Below, piece by piece: positions 41,426-50,078 of a DNA stretch of 64,000 bases. A program made the position numbers and the translations under genes. Position 1 is the first letter of the stretch. Each line of letters opens with the position of its first letter. Source of the stretch: Nevskia soli DSM 19509 (GTDB lineage Bacteria > Pseudomonadota > Gammaproteobacteria > Nevskiales > Nevskiaceae); the NCBI RefSeq assembly GCF_000711955.1, contig NZ_JONR01000030.1:1-64000 (forward strand). Reading direction: 5' to 3'. The notes under the pieces are model-generated. The model saw only the letters and a program-made list of their open reading frames with translations. It was not told the origin of the DNA and made no database searches.

Positions 41426-42970
41426 ATGCGCCCGCAACTACAACAACTGCAGCCGAAACTGATTCCTGGTGCTTTTCCGGCGCGATGGCTAACAGTGCCT
41501 GTGGAGCAATGGGTGCATACCGCCGAGTCGCTACGCGAGGCGGATGGGCATTTGCTGGCATTGTGGGGCGCGGACGAACGCGATCGCGGCACCGATTTCG
41601 CGATCTATGCCGCCGTGCTGAAACCCTCCCGCCTTCTGGTGCTGGAACTTAGGGTTCCGGCGCTCGCGCCTGTCTTCCCCAGCTTGACCCCGGTGTTTCC
41701 TTCGGCGGGCCGGATGGAACGTGCCGTGTACGACCTGCTGGGTGTCCGCGCGGAGGGTGGCGATACGCGTCACTGGTTGCGTCACGCTGCCTGGCCACAG
41801 GAAGAATTTCCCCTGCGCCGCGACTTCGCGGCGGGTCGCCAGTTTCCGGCGATGCAGGAAGCCTACCCGTTCGTGCGGGTGGAAGGCGACGGCGTGCACG
41901 AGATCGCGGTTGGTCCGGTGCACGCCGGCATCATCGAGCCGGGACACTTCCGTTTCTCCGTTGTCGGCGAGAAGTTGCTGCGCCTGGAAGAGCGCCTGGG
42001 GTATGCCCACAAGGGCATCGAGAAGCGTTTCGAACAGATGTCGTTGATCGACGGTCAGCGTCTGGCGGCGCGGGTATCGGGAGACTCCGCCGTAGCCTAC
42101 TCCTGGGCCTATTGCATGGCGCTCGAAGGGCTCTGCGGGTTCACGCCGTCTCCGCGCGCGCTGTACCTGCGTGGGTTGTTGCTGGAGCGTGAGCGTCTTG
42201 CCAATCATCTTGGCGATCTGGGCGCGCTGGGCAACGATACCGGTCTTGCGTTCGGTCTGTCCCAGTTCTCGCGGCTCAAGGAAGATCTGCTGCGCCTGAA
42301 TGCAGTGGCGTTCAGTGCGCGCTATCCCATGGATTTCGTTGTGCCTGGCGGCGTCGCCGGAAACGTCTCAGTCGATTCGCAGCGGCGGCTGCTGGAACAG
42401 TGCACCGCGCTGGAACGCGAGATCGGCGACCTCCGCGATATTTACGACGAGCATGCTGGCATGCAGGACCGTTTTACCGGCTGCGGCCGTGTAGAGCCCC
42501 TGCTGGCCCGGAAACTCGGGCTGATGGGACTCGCCGCGCGGGCTAGCGGACAGGCGCGGGATTTGCGTAATGACGTCGCCATCCCGCCGTACGATCGCCT
42601 GTCGGTGAAAACTGCGGTGCGTGTCGAAGGCGACGTCGCGGCGAGGGTTGCTGTGCGTTTCGACGAGGCGCTCGAATCGCTGCGCCTGTGCCGGAAGATT
42701 CTCCAGGAATTGCCGGAAGGCCCAACGCACACGCCGCTTCCAGACACTCGGGCGGAAGCTTTCGGCGTTGGACTGGTGGAAGGCTGGCGGGGACCGGTGT
42801 TCGTGGCGCTGGAAGCGGGTCCGGATGGCACGGTCCGCCGCTGCCACCCGCACGATTGCTCTTGGCAGAACTGGCCGGTGCTGGAGCACGCAGTGATCGG
42901 CAACATCGTTCCCGATTTCCCGCTGATCAACAAGTCGTTCAACTTGTCCTACAGCGGGCAGGACCTGTGA
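41426..42970 (+). CDS. Hydrogenase-like large subunit (NuoC-NuoD fusion) lacking NiFe ligands
   Basis: 514 residues: a NuoC-like domain (residues about 15-150) fused to a NuoD/HycE-like domain. LGYAHKGIEKRFEQMS is conserved, but the first cysteine pair of NiFe enzymes (RVCGIC in HycE) reads RVSGDS at residues 216-221, and the second (DPCYSC) is SFNLSYSGQDL at the C-terminus. All four nickel ligands are thus gone, as in NuoD and in Ehr complexes. It should take part in quinone or another redox reaction and not hydrogen chemistry. It lies six bases after hyfF. Confidence 0.88.
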   Translation: MRPQLQQLQPKLIPGAFPARWLTVPVEQWVHTAESLREADGHLLALWGADERDRGTDFAIYAAVLKPSRLLVLELRVPALAPVFPSLTPVFPSAGRMERAVYDLLGVRAEGGDTRHWLRHAAWPQEEFPLRRDFAAGRQFPAMQEAYPFVRVEGDGVHEIAVGPVHAGIIEPGHFRFSVVGEKLLRLEERLGYAHKGIEKRFEQMSLIDGQRLAARVSGDSAVAYSWAYCMALEGLCGFTPSPRALYLRGLLLERERLANHLGDLGALGNDTGLAFGLSQFSRLKEDLLRLNAVAFSARYPMDFVVPGGVAGNVSVDSQRRLLEQCTALEREIGDLRDIYDEHAGMQDRFTGCGRVEPLLARKLGLMGLAARASGQARDLRNDVAIPPYDRLSVKTAVRVEGDVAARVAVRFDEALESLRLCRKILQELPEGPTHTPLPDTRAEAFGVGLVEGWRGPVFVALEAGPDGTVRRCHPHDCSWQNWPVLEHAVIGNIVPDFPLINKSFNLSYSGQDL

Positions 42971-42977
42971 GGCTGCC

Positions 42978-43490
42978 ATGCTGAAGCTATTGAGCAAAAT
43001 TGCCGGAATAGGCGTCATCACGGAGCCGCTGCCGGAGCCCGCAGACGAACTATGCCTGCGTCAGTCCATGCAAGCTGACATCCTCGCCGTGATGGGACGA
43101 GCGTTGTGTATCCGCCAGGTGGACGCCGGGTCCTGTAACGGCTGCGAGTTGGAAATCCACGCACTCAACAATCCCTACTACAACATCGAGGGCAGCGGCA
43201 TCAAATTCGTCGCCAGCCCGCGCCATGCCGATCTTCTGTTGGTTACCGGACCTGTTTCCAAGCACATGGAAATCGCTCTGAAGCGTACCTACGACGCCAC
43301 CCCGGACCCTAAGCTGGTCGTGGCTGTCGGTGACTGCGGCTGTGGCGGCGGTGTCTTCGGAGAGAGCTACGCCAGCTGCGGCCGCGTCTCCAACGTGATT
43401 CCGGTGAATGTTGCCGTTCCCGGCTGTCCGCCATCCCCGACTCGCATCCTGCAAGGCATCCTCACCGCCATAAAGACGCGCACGGCATGA
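42978..43490 (+). CDS. Hydrogenase-like small subunit (NuoB/HyfI-like) with one 4Fe-4S cluster
   Basis: 170 residues. The four cluster ligands are in place: Cys53 and Cys56 in GSCNGCELEIHALNNP, Cys120 in GDCGCGGGVFG and Cys150 in GCPPSP. HADLLLVTGPVSKHME matches the NuoB/HycG core. The N-terminal 45 residues are an extension. It should carry the terminal iron-sulfur cluster that delivers electrons at the large subunit's site. No HyfA- or HyfH-like ferredoxin subunit is encoded in the operon. Confidence 0.92.
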   Translation: MLKLLSKIAGIGVITEPLPEPADELCLRQSMQADILAVMGRALCIRQVDAGSCNGCELEIHALNNPYYNIEGSGIKFVASPRHADLLLVTGPVSKHMEIALKRTYDATPDPKLVVAVGDCGCGGGVFGESYASCGRVSNVIPVNVAVPGCPPSPTRILQGILTAIKTRTA

Positions 43491-43521
43491 ATCCCATCTT
43501 TCCCGAAAGGAGCTGAACGTT

Positions 43522-45075
43522 GTGAATATGCGTCAACCCGCTGTCCATATCGATCTCAATGTTACCCATCTCGTCGAGCAAGCCTTGCTCCGCGGAGAAG
43601 GCGTGCTCTCAGATACCGGTGCGCTGGTGGTGACCACAGGTGCGCGCACCGGGCGCTCGCCCAAAGATCGATTCATCGTACGCGACGATATTACCGATAC
43701 GACGGTGGACTGGGGTAGCGTCAATCAGCCGTTCGAGCCTGAGCGCTTCGAAGCGCTGTGGAGGCGCGCCCGCGCCTATCTCGACCGCAAGGAGCGATAT
43801 TTGGCGAAGCTGCATGTGGGGGCGCACGAAGAGCACCACGTTCCGGCGATGGTGATCACGGAAACGGCCTGGCACGCGCTGTTTGCGCGGAATATGTTCA
43901 TCCTTCCGGATGTCTACAACCCCAATGGCAAGGCCGAATGGATCGTGCTCAACGTTCCGGGCTTTGCTTGCGACCCCGGCCGCGACGGCACCAATTCCGA
44001 CGCAGCGGTGATCCTCGACTTCGCGCAGCGCCGGGTATTGCTGGCGGGGATGCGCTACGCCGGCGAGATGAAGAAGGCGCTGTTTTCGGTACAGAACTTC
44101 CTGCTCCCCGAAGCTGGCGTACTGCCAATGCACTGCTCGGCCAACGTCGGCGAGGGCGGCGACACCTGCCTGTTTTTTGGTCTCTCCGGCACCGGCAAGA
44201 CTACCCTGTCCGCCGACCTGGCGCGCTATCTCATTGGTGACGACGAGCATGCATGGACGGTCGGCTCCGTGTTCAATATCGAGGGCGGCTGTTATGCCAA
44301 GACCATCGATCTCTCGCGGCAGAACGAGCCTGTCATCTGGGATGCGATCCGCTTCGGTGCCATCATCGAAAATGTGGTCGTGCAATCCGGGAGTCGGCAG
44401 GCGGACTATGCCGATACTCGCCTGTCGGAGAACGGGCGTTGCTCCTATCCGCTGGAGCACGTCGACAAGCGCGTGCTTAGAAACTCCGCGGTGGAGCCGA
44501 AAACCGTCATCTTTCTGACCTGCGATGTCTCCGGCGTGTTGCCGCCCGTCTCGATTCTGTCCAAGGAGGCGGCGGCATTCCATTTCCTGAGCGGCTACAC
44601 CGCCCGCGTAGGTTCGACTGAAGTCGGCGCCGCACCCGGCATACAGCCGACTTTCTCGACTTGCTTCGGCGCGCCGTTCATGCCTCGTCCCGCCGCCGAG
44701 TACGCCGAACTGCTGATGAAGCGGGTCGAGGGCTTTGGTTCGCGCGTGTACCTCGTCAACACCGGCTGGACCGGCGGCGCGGGAGGCCCTGGGGGAGGGG
44801 GCAAGCGATTCCCGATTCCGGTGACGCGCGCCATCGTCGCTGCCTGCCAGAGCGGCGCTCTTCTGAATGCCCCTACCGAGCATCTGGATATCCTGAACCT
44901 GGACATTCCCACCGAGGTGCCCGGCGTCGACCCGAGTTTCCTGAATCCACGCAAGGCATGGCCGAGCGCGGCAGCCTACGACGAGGCAGCCACCAAGCTG
45001 GCAAAGCTGTTTCAGAACAACATTGGCAAGTTCAAGGCTGCTGCCAGCGTTGTCAGTGCGGGCCCGCAGGGCTGA
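43522..45075 (+). CDS. pckA: Phosphoenolpyruvate carboxykinase (ATP)
   Basis: 517 residues. Motifs: TTGARTGRSPKDRFIV, LPMHCSANVGEGGD, the kinase P-loop FGLSGTGKTTLSAD (residues about 218-231), the metal site LIGDDEHAW, NIEGGCYAKTIDLS and NTGWTGG. It interconverts oxaloacetate plus ATP with PEP plus CO2. The GTG at 43522 is used because AAAGGAG precedes it at proper distance; an ATG lies six bases further. It follows the hydrogenase-like small subunit by 31 bases, so co-transcription with the complex is likely and unusual. Confidence 0.94.
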   Translation: MNMRQPAVHIDLNVTHLVEQALLRGEGVLSDTGALVVTTGARTGRSPKDRFIVRDDITDTTVDWGSVNQPFEPERFEALWRRARAYLDRKERYLAKLHVGAHEEHHVPAMVITETAWHALFARNMFILPDVYNPNGKAEWIVLNVPGFACDPGRDGTNSDAAVILDFAQRRVLLAGMRYAGEMKKALFSVQNFLLPEAGVLPMHCSANVGEGGDTCLFFGLSGTGKTTLSADLARYLIGDDEHAWTVGSVFNIEGGCYAKTIDLSRQNEPVIWDAIRFGAIIENVVVQSGSRQADYADTRLSENGRCSYPLEHVDKRVLRNSAVEPKTVIFLTCDVSGVLPPVSILSKEAAAFHFLSGYTARVGSTEVGAAPGIQPTFSTCFGAPFMPRPAAEYAELLMKRVEGFGSRVYLVNTGWTGGAGGPGGGGKRFPIPVTRAIVAACQSGALLNAPTEHLDILNLDIPTEVPGVDPSFLNPRKAWPSAAAYDEAATKLAKLFQNNIGKFKAAASVVSAGPQG

Positions 45076-45181
45076 CCGAACACGCACAGCCCAGCGCAAT
45101 GGTAGTCGCCAAGCTGATATAAGGAGCACGGCCGTTTCCAATCGAAAAGCAGCACAAGCCCAGACCATCTCGCCGAAGGGC

Positions 45182-45676
45182 GTGGAGTGGACGATACGCC
45201 CGATGGTACGGGCGGACGTGGTCGCTTGTCTGGACCTTTGGAAAGAGACCGAGGCGCTGGTCATGCGCATCGCGGCCGACAATCAAGTCTCCGTCGCCGG
45301 CTTTCTCCATCGCAATGAGGGCTTTAGCTTCGTTGCCGAAGCGGAAGGCGAACTCATCGGTAACATCCTGTGTGGTCACGACGGGCGTTGCGGCTACGTC
45401 TATCACCTGGCGGTGTCGCAGCACTCCCGTCGTGAAGGCCTGGCCTCCGCAATGCTGGCCTCCTCGATTGAGGCTCTCCGGCAACATGGCATCGCGCAGT
45501 GCCATACTTTCGTGGCTTTTCGCAATCTCACGGCGCTGAAGTTCTGGAGAAGCGTGGGCGGCAATCTGCGGCCCGATTTGCGTGTCGTGACGATCGATGT
45601 CGAAGAGCGGTTGCCGCCTGCCGGAAAAGGCAGGAGCCATGGGCCGATGCTGGACACCGGAACATCGCTCCCATGA
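45182..45676 (+). CDS. GNAT-family N-acetyltransferase
   Basis: 164 residues from the GTG at 45182. Motif A reads VYHLAVSQHSRREGLASAML, preceded by GHDGRCGY. The start is chosen because VEWTIRPMVRADVV lines up with the start of the paralogue at 32076-32507. However, the best ribosome-binding site (AAGGAG, 45121-45126) stands seven bases before an in-frame GTT, not a normal start codon, so a longer product is possible. The stop overlaps the ATG of the MaoC-like gene. Substrate unknown. Confidence 0.78.
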   Translation: MEWTIRPMVRADVVACLDLWKETEALVMRIAADNQVSVAGFLHRNEGFSFVAEAEGELIGNILCGHDGRCGYVYHLAVSQHSRREGLASAMLASSIEALRQHGIAQCHTFVAFRNLTALKFWRSVGGNLRPDLRVVTIDVEERLPPAGKGRSHGPMLDTGTSLP

Positions 45677-46566
45677 CCCGGCAACGCGATGTCAACAGGT
45701 CCAGCGTGCCGCTATCGCTGGCCTTTGAACAAGCATCGATGCTCGCGACCTTGTTCCGGATCACGGTCAAGTCGCTGGGGCCCACTGCCTGCCGCAGCCA
45801 GAATCCCGAGAGATTTGCACCTATGCGGGTCGTAGTCCCGGCGCCTTCGGAGAAACTGGTGACCTGCTACGCCGAATGGAGCGGCGCCGGAGATCGATAT
45901 CGGGGAGTGCTTCCGCCCCACATGTTCTCCAAATGGGCACTTCCCGTTGCCACCCGGGTCATCGAGCAGACGCGCTACAAGCTCGCCGATATCGTCAACT
46001 ATGGCGTCACCATGGAGGTCAATGGAGAGCTTCCGCGCGGCGTGCCGCTGCGTCTGGCGGTCCGCATCAAATCGCTCAAGGAGTCTAAAGCGTCGGCTCG
46101 CCTAGAGCTGGAAGCGGTCAGCGGCACCGGCCGCCAGCCCGATACGGTGGTTGCTACGCTTCACATCTTGTTCATCCTATCCGACAAGAGAAGAGACAGG
46201 GTTCGTTCGGTCAGGTTGCAACCGCAGTGGAGCACTGCCGGGCGGTGGTCCGCTGCGAGCGATGACGGCTTCCGGTATGCGCTGTTGACTGGTGATTTCA
46301 ACCCGATCCACTGGATTGGCCTGGCCGGAAGGCTGTCGCCCTTCGGCCGGACCGTGTTGCAGGGCATAGGCCAACTGGCGCGCAGTTACGAGTGCCTGGT
46401 GGATGCAGGGCCCATTAAAGAGATCGACGTGCGTTTTCTAAAACCGGTCCCGTTGCCGTCGGCCGAGTTGTTTGTCCAGCACACGGCACAGGACTCGGAG
46501 GGATGGCGAGCACTTCGTCTCGCCGGCGAGGGCAACGACGTCCATATGTCCGGGCGCTATCGGTGA
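45673..46566 (+). CDS. MaoC-like hotdog-fold protein
   Basis: 297 residues. The C-terminal half has the hydratase 2 motif GDFNPIHWIGLAGRLSPFGRTVLQGIG, with the Asp and His (D-x-NP-H) used by (R)-specific enoyl-CoA hydratases. The N-terminal half looks like a second, degenerate hotdog domain with YRGVLPPHMFSKWALP. The start overlaps the GNAT stop (ATGA). With the thiolase and ketosynthase nearby it could supply or dehydrate 3-hydroxyacyl intermediates; that is inferred. Confidence 0.82.
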   Translation: MTRQRDVNRSSVPLSLAFEQASMLATLFRITVKSLGPTACRSQNPERFAPMRVVVPAPSEKLVTCYAEWSGAGDRYRGVLPPHMFSKWALPVATRVIEQTRYKLADIVNYGVTMEVNGELPRGVPLRLAVRIKSLKESKASARLELEAVSGTGRQPDTVVATLHILFILSDKRRDRVRSVRLQPQWSTAGRWSAASDDGFRYALLTGDFNPIHWIGLAGRLSPFGRTVLQGIGQLARSYECLVDAGPIKEIDVRFLKPVPLPSAELFVQHTAQDSEGWRALRLAGEGNDVHMSGRYR

Positions 46567-46567
46567 C

Positions 46568-47500
46568 ATGACGGCCAGGAGTCAATATTTGCCGCAAGCC
46601 CCGACCACATCGTCGAACGGAGACGTGGTTTGGTGCAGGATACCCGGAGCCCTGATATCAGAAAAAGGTGTCGTCTGGCTCCGGGAGTCGGCCCATGCTG
46701 ACCGGCAGGATCTGGTCAAGCGCATTCTGAGCGGAGAGTATTCGAAGCCCTTCGTAATCGACGATGGCGAGACCAGGCGATTGCACTTCAGCCTCAAGCA
46801 TGCCCAAAGCGAAATGCGGCTCGACGAGCCGTATGCGCTGGTTTATCCGCACACGCAGAAGATGATGACTTTTCTGTTGTTCCTGCCCGAACCGCAGCAT
46901 GTCGTCATTGTCGGGCTGGGCGGTGGCTCATTGACCAAGTTCTGCTGGCGGCAGCTGACACGCACCTGTGTCACGACCGTCGAAGTCGATCAGAACGTCA
47001 TCGATTTCGGCGGGCTTTTCGACCTGCCACCCTCGGACGCACGGATGCGTATCGTCCACGCGGATGCTCGCGACTACTTCGCCCAAGCGAACGCCCCCGC
47101 CGACGTGATCCTGCTCGATGGCTGCGACAAACTGGGTACTGCACCGGAATTCTGTGACGAACTCTTTTATCAGAATCTGCGTGCGAGCCTGCGGCCGCAG
47201 GGCATCCTGGTAACAAACATGGCGGGTCCACGAAGCAGTCAGCATGCCCACCGGCGGCTTATTGCCGATACGTTCGAGGACCGGGTGATCTTGGTCGATG
47301 TCCGGTCTTGCTCCAATCGCCTGGCATTCGCCTTCAACGACACCCGAGACTTCCCGAACTGGTGGTGGGCAATACACCGCGCGGACATGCTCGCACAGCA
47401 GCACGGCCTCGATTTTCAAACGTTTGCGGAGCTATTGCAGCGCGGGTATCGGAGAAGAAAGTTCCAGCCCAGTAATGGGACGAAGCGGACCGCTCAATGA
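46568..47500 (+). CDS. Spermidine-synthase-like protein, paralogue 1
   Basis: 310 residues. The methyltransferase-type Rossmann fold is clear: HVVIVGLGGGSLTKFCWR (nucleoside-binding glycine loop), TTVEVDQNVID (acidic ribose ligand) and DVILLDGCDKLGTAPEF, equivalent to the DSTDP active-site loop of SpeE with both Asp kept. The N-terminal beta-barrel for polyamine binding is reduced and begins with VWCRIPGALISEKGVVWLRE. It starts one base after the MaoC-like gene. No S-adenosylmethionine decarboxylase is visible, so spermidine synthesis itself is unlikely. Confidence 0.85.
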   Translation: MTARSQYLPQAPTTSSNGDVVWCRIPGALISEKGVVWLRESAHADRQDLVKRILSGEYSKPFVIDDGETRRLHFSLKHAQSEMRLDEPYALVYPHTQKMMTFLLFLPEPQHVVIVGLGGGSLTKFCWRQLTRTCVTTVEVDQNVIDFGGLFDLPPSDARMRIVHADARDYFAQANAPADVILLDGCDKLGTAPEFCDELFYQNLRASLRPQGILVTNMAGPRSSQHAHRRLIADTFEDRVILVDVRSCSNRLAFAFNDTRDFPNWWWAIHRADMLAQQHGLDFQTFAELLQRGYRRRKFQPSNGTKRTAQ

Positions 47501-47642
47501 TTCCGCTGTTTTGGAGTGCCGATGGTCTGATCCGATGCGGCCTATGCGCTGTGCAACAGCGCTGCAGGACGGGTGACTGCTTGGAGTGCGTCCACGTTGC
47601 CGAGCGCGGGGCGCTATCCGAAGTGCGAAGGATAACTGCCGT

Positions 47643-48581
47643 ATGACTGCTGTGACGCATCGCTTGCCGCAAGTCCCGGAAGCCGATTCGGGCGAAGGTG
47701 CCGGTTGGTGCATGATTCCCGGCGTCCTCATAGCAGAACGCGGTGTGGTTTTGCTCAGGGAGCCGCCCCATGCCGACCGAACTGAACTGGTCAAGCGGAT
47801 CCGCAGCGGCAAATATGCAAAGCCCTTCGTAATCGACGATGGCTTTATGAGGCGCCTGCAATTCAATCTCGAGTTCTTGCAAAGCGAAATGAGTCTTGGC
47901 GATCCGTACACGCTGACCTTTCGCTACACCCGGAAGATGATGGCGTTTCTGTTGTTTTTGCCCAATCCCCGTCACATCGTTATTGTGGGATTGGGTGGGG
48001 GGTCTCTAACGAAATTCTGTTGCCGGCAATTGCCGCGTACACGCGTTACCACCGTGGAAATCGACGAGGATGTCATCGCGTTTGGAGAGTGGTTCGACTT
48101 GCCGCCTCAGAGTGCGCGCATGCGTCTGGTTCATGCGGATGCGCGCGACTATTTTGCCCAAGCCAACGCTGACGCTCCGGCAGATGTGATCCTGATGGAC
48201 GGTTGTGACGAGCGCGGCACTGCTCCGGAGTTTCGTAGCGCTCTCTTTTATGAAAATCTCCGGTTGCGGTTGCGTCCACGGGGCATTCTGGTCGTTAACA
48301 TGGCCGGTTCGGTCGAACGGCAACGATCGCATCGGCGACTCATCGAACAAGCTTTCGCGGGCCGCGTGATTGTGGTCGACGTGAATGACTGCGGCAATCG
48401 TCTGGCATTTGCCTTTAACGACACATCCGATTTCCCTGATTTGCGGTTGGTGGCAGATCGCGCCGACCGTCTTGAGCATCAGCATGGACTCGACTTCCAT
48501 GAGTTTGCGCGACTGCTGCTCCGTGGATACCGCAAGAAAAAATTCCAATCCGGTGATGTGACACGCCAAACCGATTGTTGA
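47643..48581 (+). CDS. Spermidine-synthase-like protein, paralogue 2
   Basis: 312 residues and strongly similar to paralogue 1 over its whole length: GWCMIPGVLIAERGVVLLRE, KPFVIDDGFMRRLQF, HIVIVGLGGGSLTKFCCR, TTVEIDEDVI and DVILMDGCDERGTAPEF. A tandem duplication of the preceding gene is the simplest origin. The 142 bases between them hold no gene. Confidence 0.85.
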   Translation: MTAVTHRLPQVPEADSGEGAGWCMIPGVLIAERGVVLLREPPHADRTELVKRIRSGKYAKPFVIDDGFMRRLQFNLEFLQSEMSLGDPYTLTFRYTRKMMAFLLFLPNPRHIVIVGLGGGSLTKFCCRQLPRTRVTTVEIDEDVIAFGEWFDLPPQSARMRLVHADARDYFAQANADAPADVILMDGCDERGTAPEFRSALFYENLRLRLRPRGILVVNMAGSVERQRSHRRLIEQAFAGRVIVVDVNDCGNRLAFAFNDTSDFPDLRLVADRADRLEHQHGLDFHEFARLLLRGYRKKKFQSGDVTRQTDC

Positions 48582-48602
48582 TCCTACTGATTTGGAGCAT
48601 CT

Positions 48603-49769
48603 ATGGCTGAAGCTTATATAGTCGATGCACTGCGTAGCCCTACCGGCAAGCGGCGGGGTCGTTTGGCCAGTGTCCATGGCGCCGACCTCAGGGCCCATGT
48701 GTTGAAGGCGCTGGTGCGACGCAACACGATTCCGGCCGAGGACTACGACGATGTGATGTGGGGCTGTCTGGATACCATCGGGCCACTTGCCGGCGATATC
48801 GCCCGGACCTGCTGGCTGGCAGCGGGTCTGTCCCAGCATGTGCCCGGGGTCACCATCGACCGCCAATGTGGCTCGTCCCAGCAGGCCGTGCACTTTGCGG
48901 CGCAAGCGGTGATGTCCGGGACCGTCGATGTGGTTGCCGTGGGCGGCGTCCAGACGATGAGCCAGATTCCCATTTCCTCCTCCATGACTTGCGCCAAGGA
49001 ACTCGGGTTCAGCGATCCGTTCTCTGGTTCAAAAGGCTGGACTGCGCGTTACGGAAACGCCCCGGTGTCGCAGTTCCACGCCGCGGAATTGATTGCAAAA
49101 AAGTGGGAGCTTAGCCGCAAGGACATGGAGGCGTTCGCGCTGGAGAGCCATCGGCGCGCCCTGCACGCCATCGACAATGGCTACTTCTCGCGCGAAGTGG
49201 TGCCATTTGAAGGGCTGGATATGGACGAAACTCCACGCCGCGACACCAGCCTGGAGAAAATGGCCAAGCTGGAGCCCCTACAACCCGATGGGCGTATTAC
49301 TGCCGGCATTTCCAGCCAGACCTGCGACGCAGCGTCCGCCATGCTGATCGTCTCCGAGGCGGCTGTGAAGCACTACGGACTGACGCCGCGGGCGCGCATT
49401 CATCATATTTCGGTCTATGCCGACGATCCGATATGGATGCTCACCGCGCCGATTCCTGCGACTGCCCGGGCGCTGAAGAAAGCGGGGATGACGTGGGAGG
49501 ATATTGATTTGGTCGAAATCAACGAGGCATTTGCCTGCGTCGCCATGGCATGGCTGAAGGAGACCGGCTATCCCCACGAAAAGACCAACGTTAATGGCGG
49601 GGCCATTGCGCTCGGGCACCCATTGGGTGCGACCGGCACAAAGCTCATGACCACGCTGCTGCACGAGCTGGAGCGTCGTAATGGCCGTTTTGGATTGCAA
49701 ACCATGTGCGAGGGTGGTGGACAAGCCAACGTGACTATTATCGAGCGTTTGTGGAGATGGTCTGAGTGA
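48603..49769 (+). CDS. Thiolase (acetyl-CoA C-acyltransferase)
   Basis: 388 residues. The nucleophile Cys is in TIDRQCGSSQQAVHFAAQ, the second motif is NVNGGAIALGHPLGATG, and the last is TMCEGGGQANVTIIE with the catalytic Cys. IVDALRSPTGKRRGRL is the usual opening of FadA/PhaA-type enzymes. It either condenses or cleaves acyl-CoA; next to the MaoC-like protein it could serve a beta-oxidation-like or PHA-like cycle. It follows paralogue 2 by 21 bases. Confidence 0.92.
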   Translation: MAEAYIVDALRSPTGKRRGRLASVHGADLRAHVLKALVRRNTIPAEDYDDVMWGCLDTIGPLAGDIARTCWLAAGLSQHVPGVTIDRQCGSSQQAVHFAAQAVMSGTVDVVAVGGVQTMSQIPISSSMTCAKELGFSDPFSGSKGWTARYGNAPVSQFHAAELIAKKWELSRKDMEAFALESHRRALHAIDNGYFSREVVPFEGLDMDETPRRDTSLEKMAKLEPLQPDGRITAGISSQTCDAASAMLIVSEAAVKHYGLTPRARIHHISVYADDPIWMLTAPIPATARALKKAGMTWEDIDLVEINEAFACVAMAWLKETGYPHEKTNVNGGAIALGHPLGATGTKLMTTLLHELERRNGRFGLQTMCEGGGQANVTIIERLWRWSE

Positions 49770-49817
49770 TTTGCGCTGACTTCGAATTGATACGGGCCAA
49801 TGAACCGACGGAGGCTC

Positions 49818-50036
49818 ATGAACGACAAGCAAGATAGCAATGCCCCTGGATTGCGGCAGATGATCGGCAGTGTCTTGGCGGCTGCTTTCGGCGTGCAGAG
49901 CGGCAAGAACCGCGAGCGCGATTTTAAGCACGGCAAGGCGATTCATTTCATTATTGCTGGGATCGCGTTTGTGATTCTGTTTATCCTGGTGATTGTTGGC
50001 GTGGTGAAACTGGTGTTGCGAAATGCAGGGATGTGA
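49818..50036 (+). CDS. DUF2970 small membrane protein
   Basis: 72 residues from the ATG at 49818, which directly follows GGAGG; the ATG at 49800 would add six residues. LRQMIGSVLAAAFGVQSGKNRERDF is the DUF2970 signature, followed by one membrane helix (IHFIIAGIAFVILFILVIVGVVKLVL). Role unknown; DUF2970 peptides are often near respiratory genes. Confidence 0.85.
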   Translation: MNDKQDSNAPGLRQMIGSVLAAAFGVQSGKNRERDFKHGKAIHFIIAGIAFVILFILVIVGVVKLVLRNAGM

Positions 50037-50078
50037 TCAAAGCCACAAGTCTGGCCGCAACATTGTGGGAATCCTCCA

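Noticed and set aside
36328..43490. Formate hydrogenlyase / hydrogenase 4
   Set aside because: The subunits are hydrogenase-4-like, but the large subunit has no nickel-binding cysteines and there are no maturation, formate dehydrogenase or ferredoxin-subunit genes.
43609..45282. 557-codon open frame on the minus strand
   Set aside because: Antisense to pckA and the region after it; no recognisable domain.
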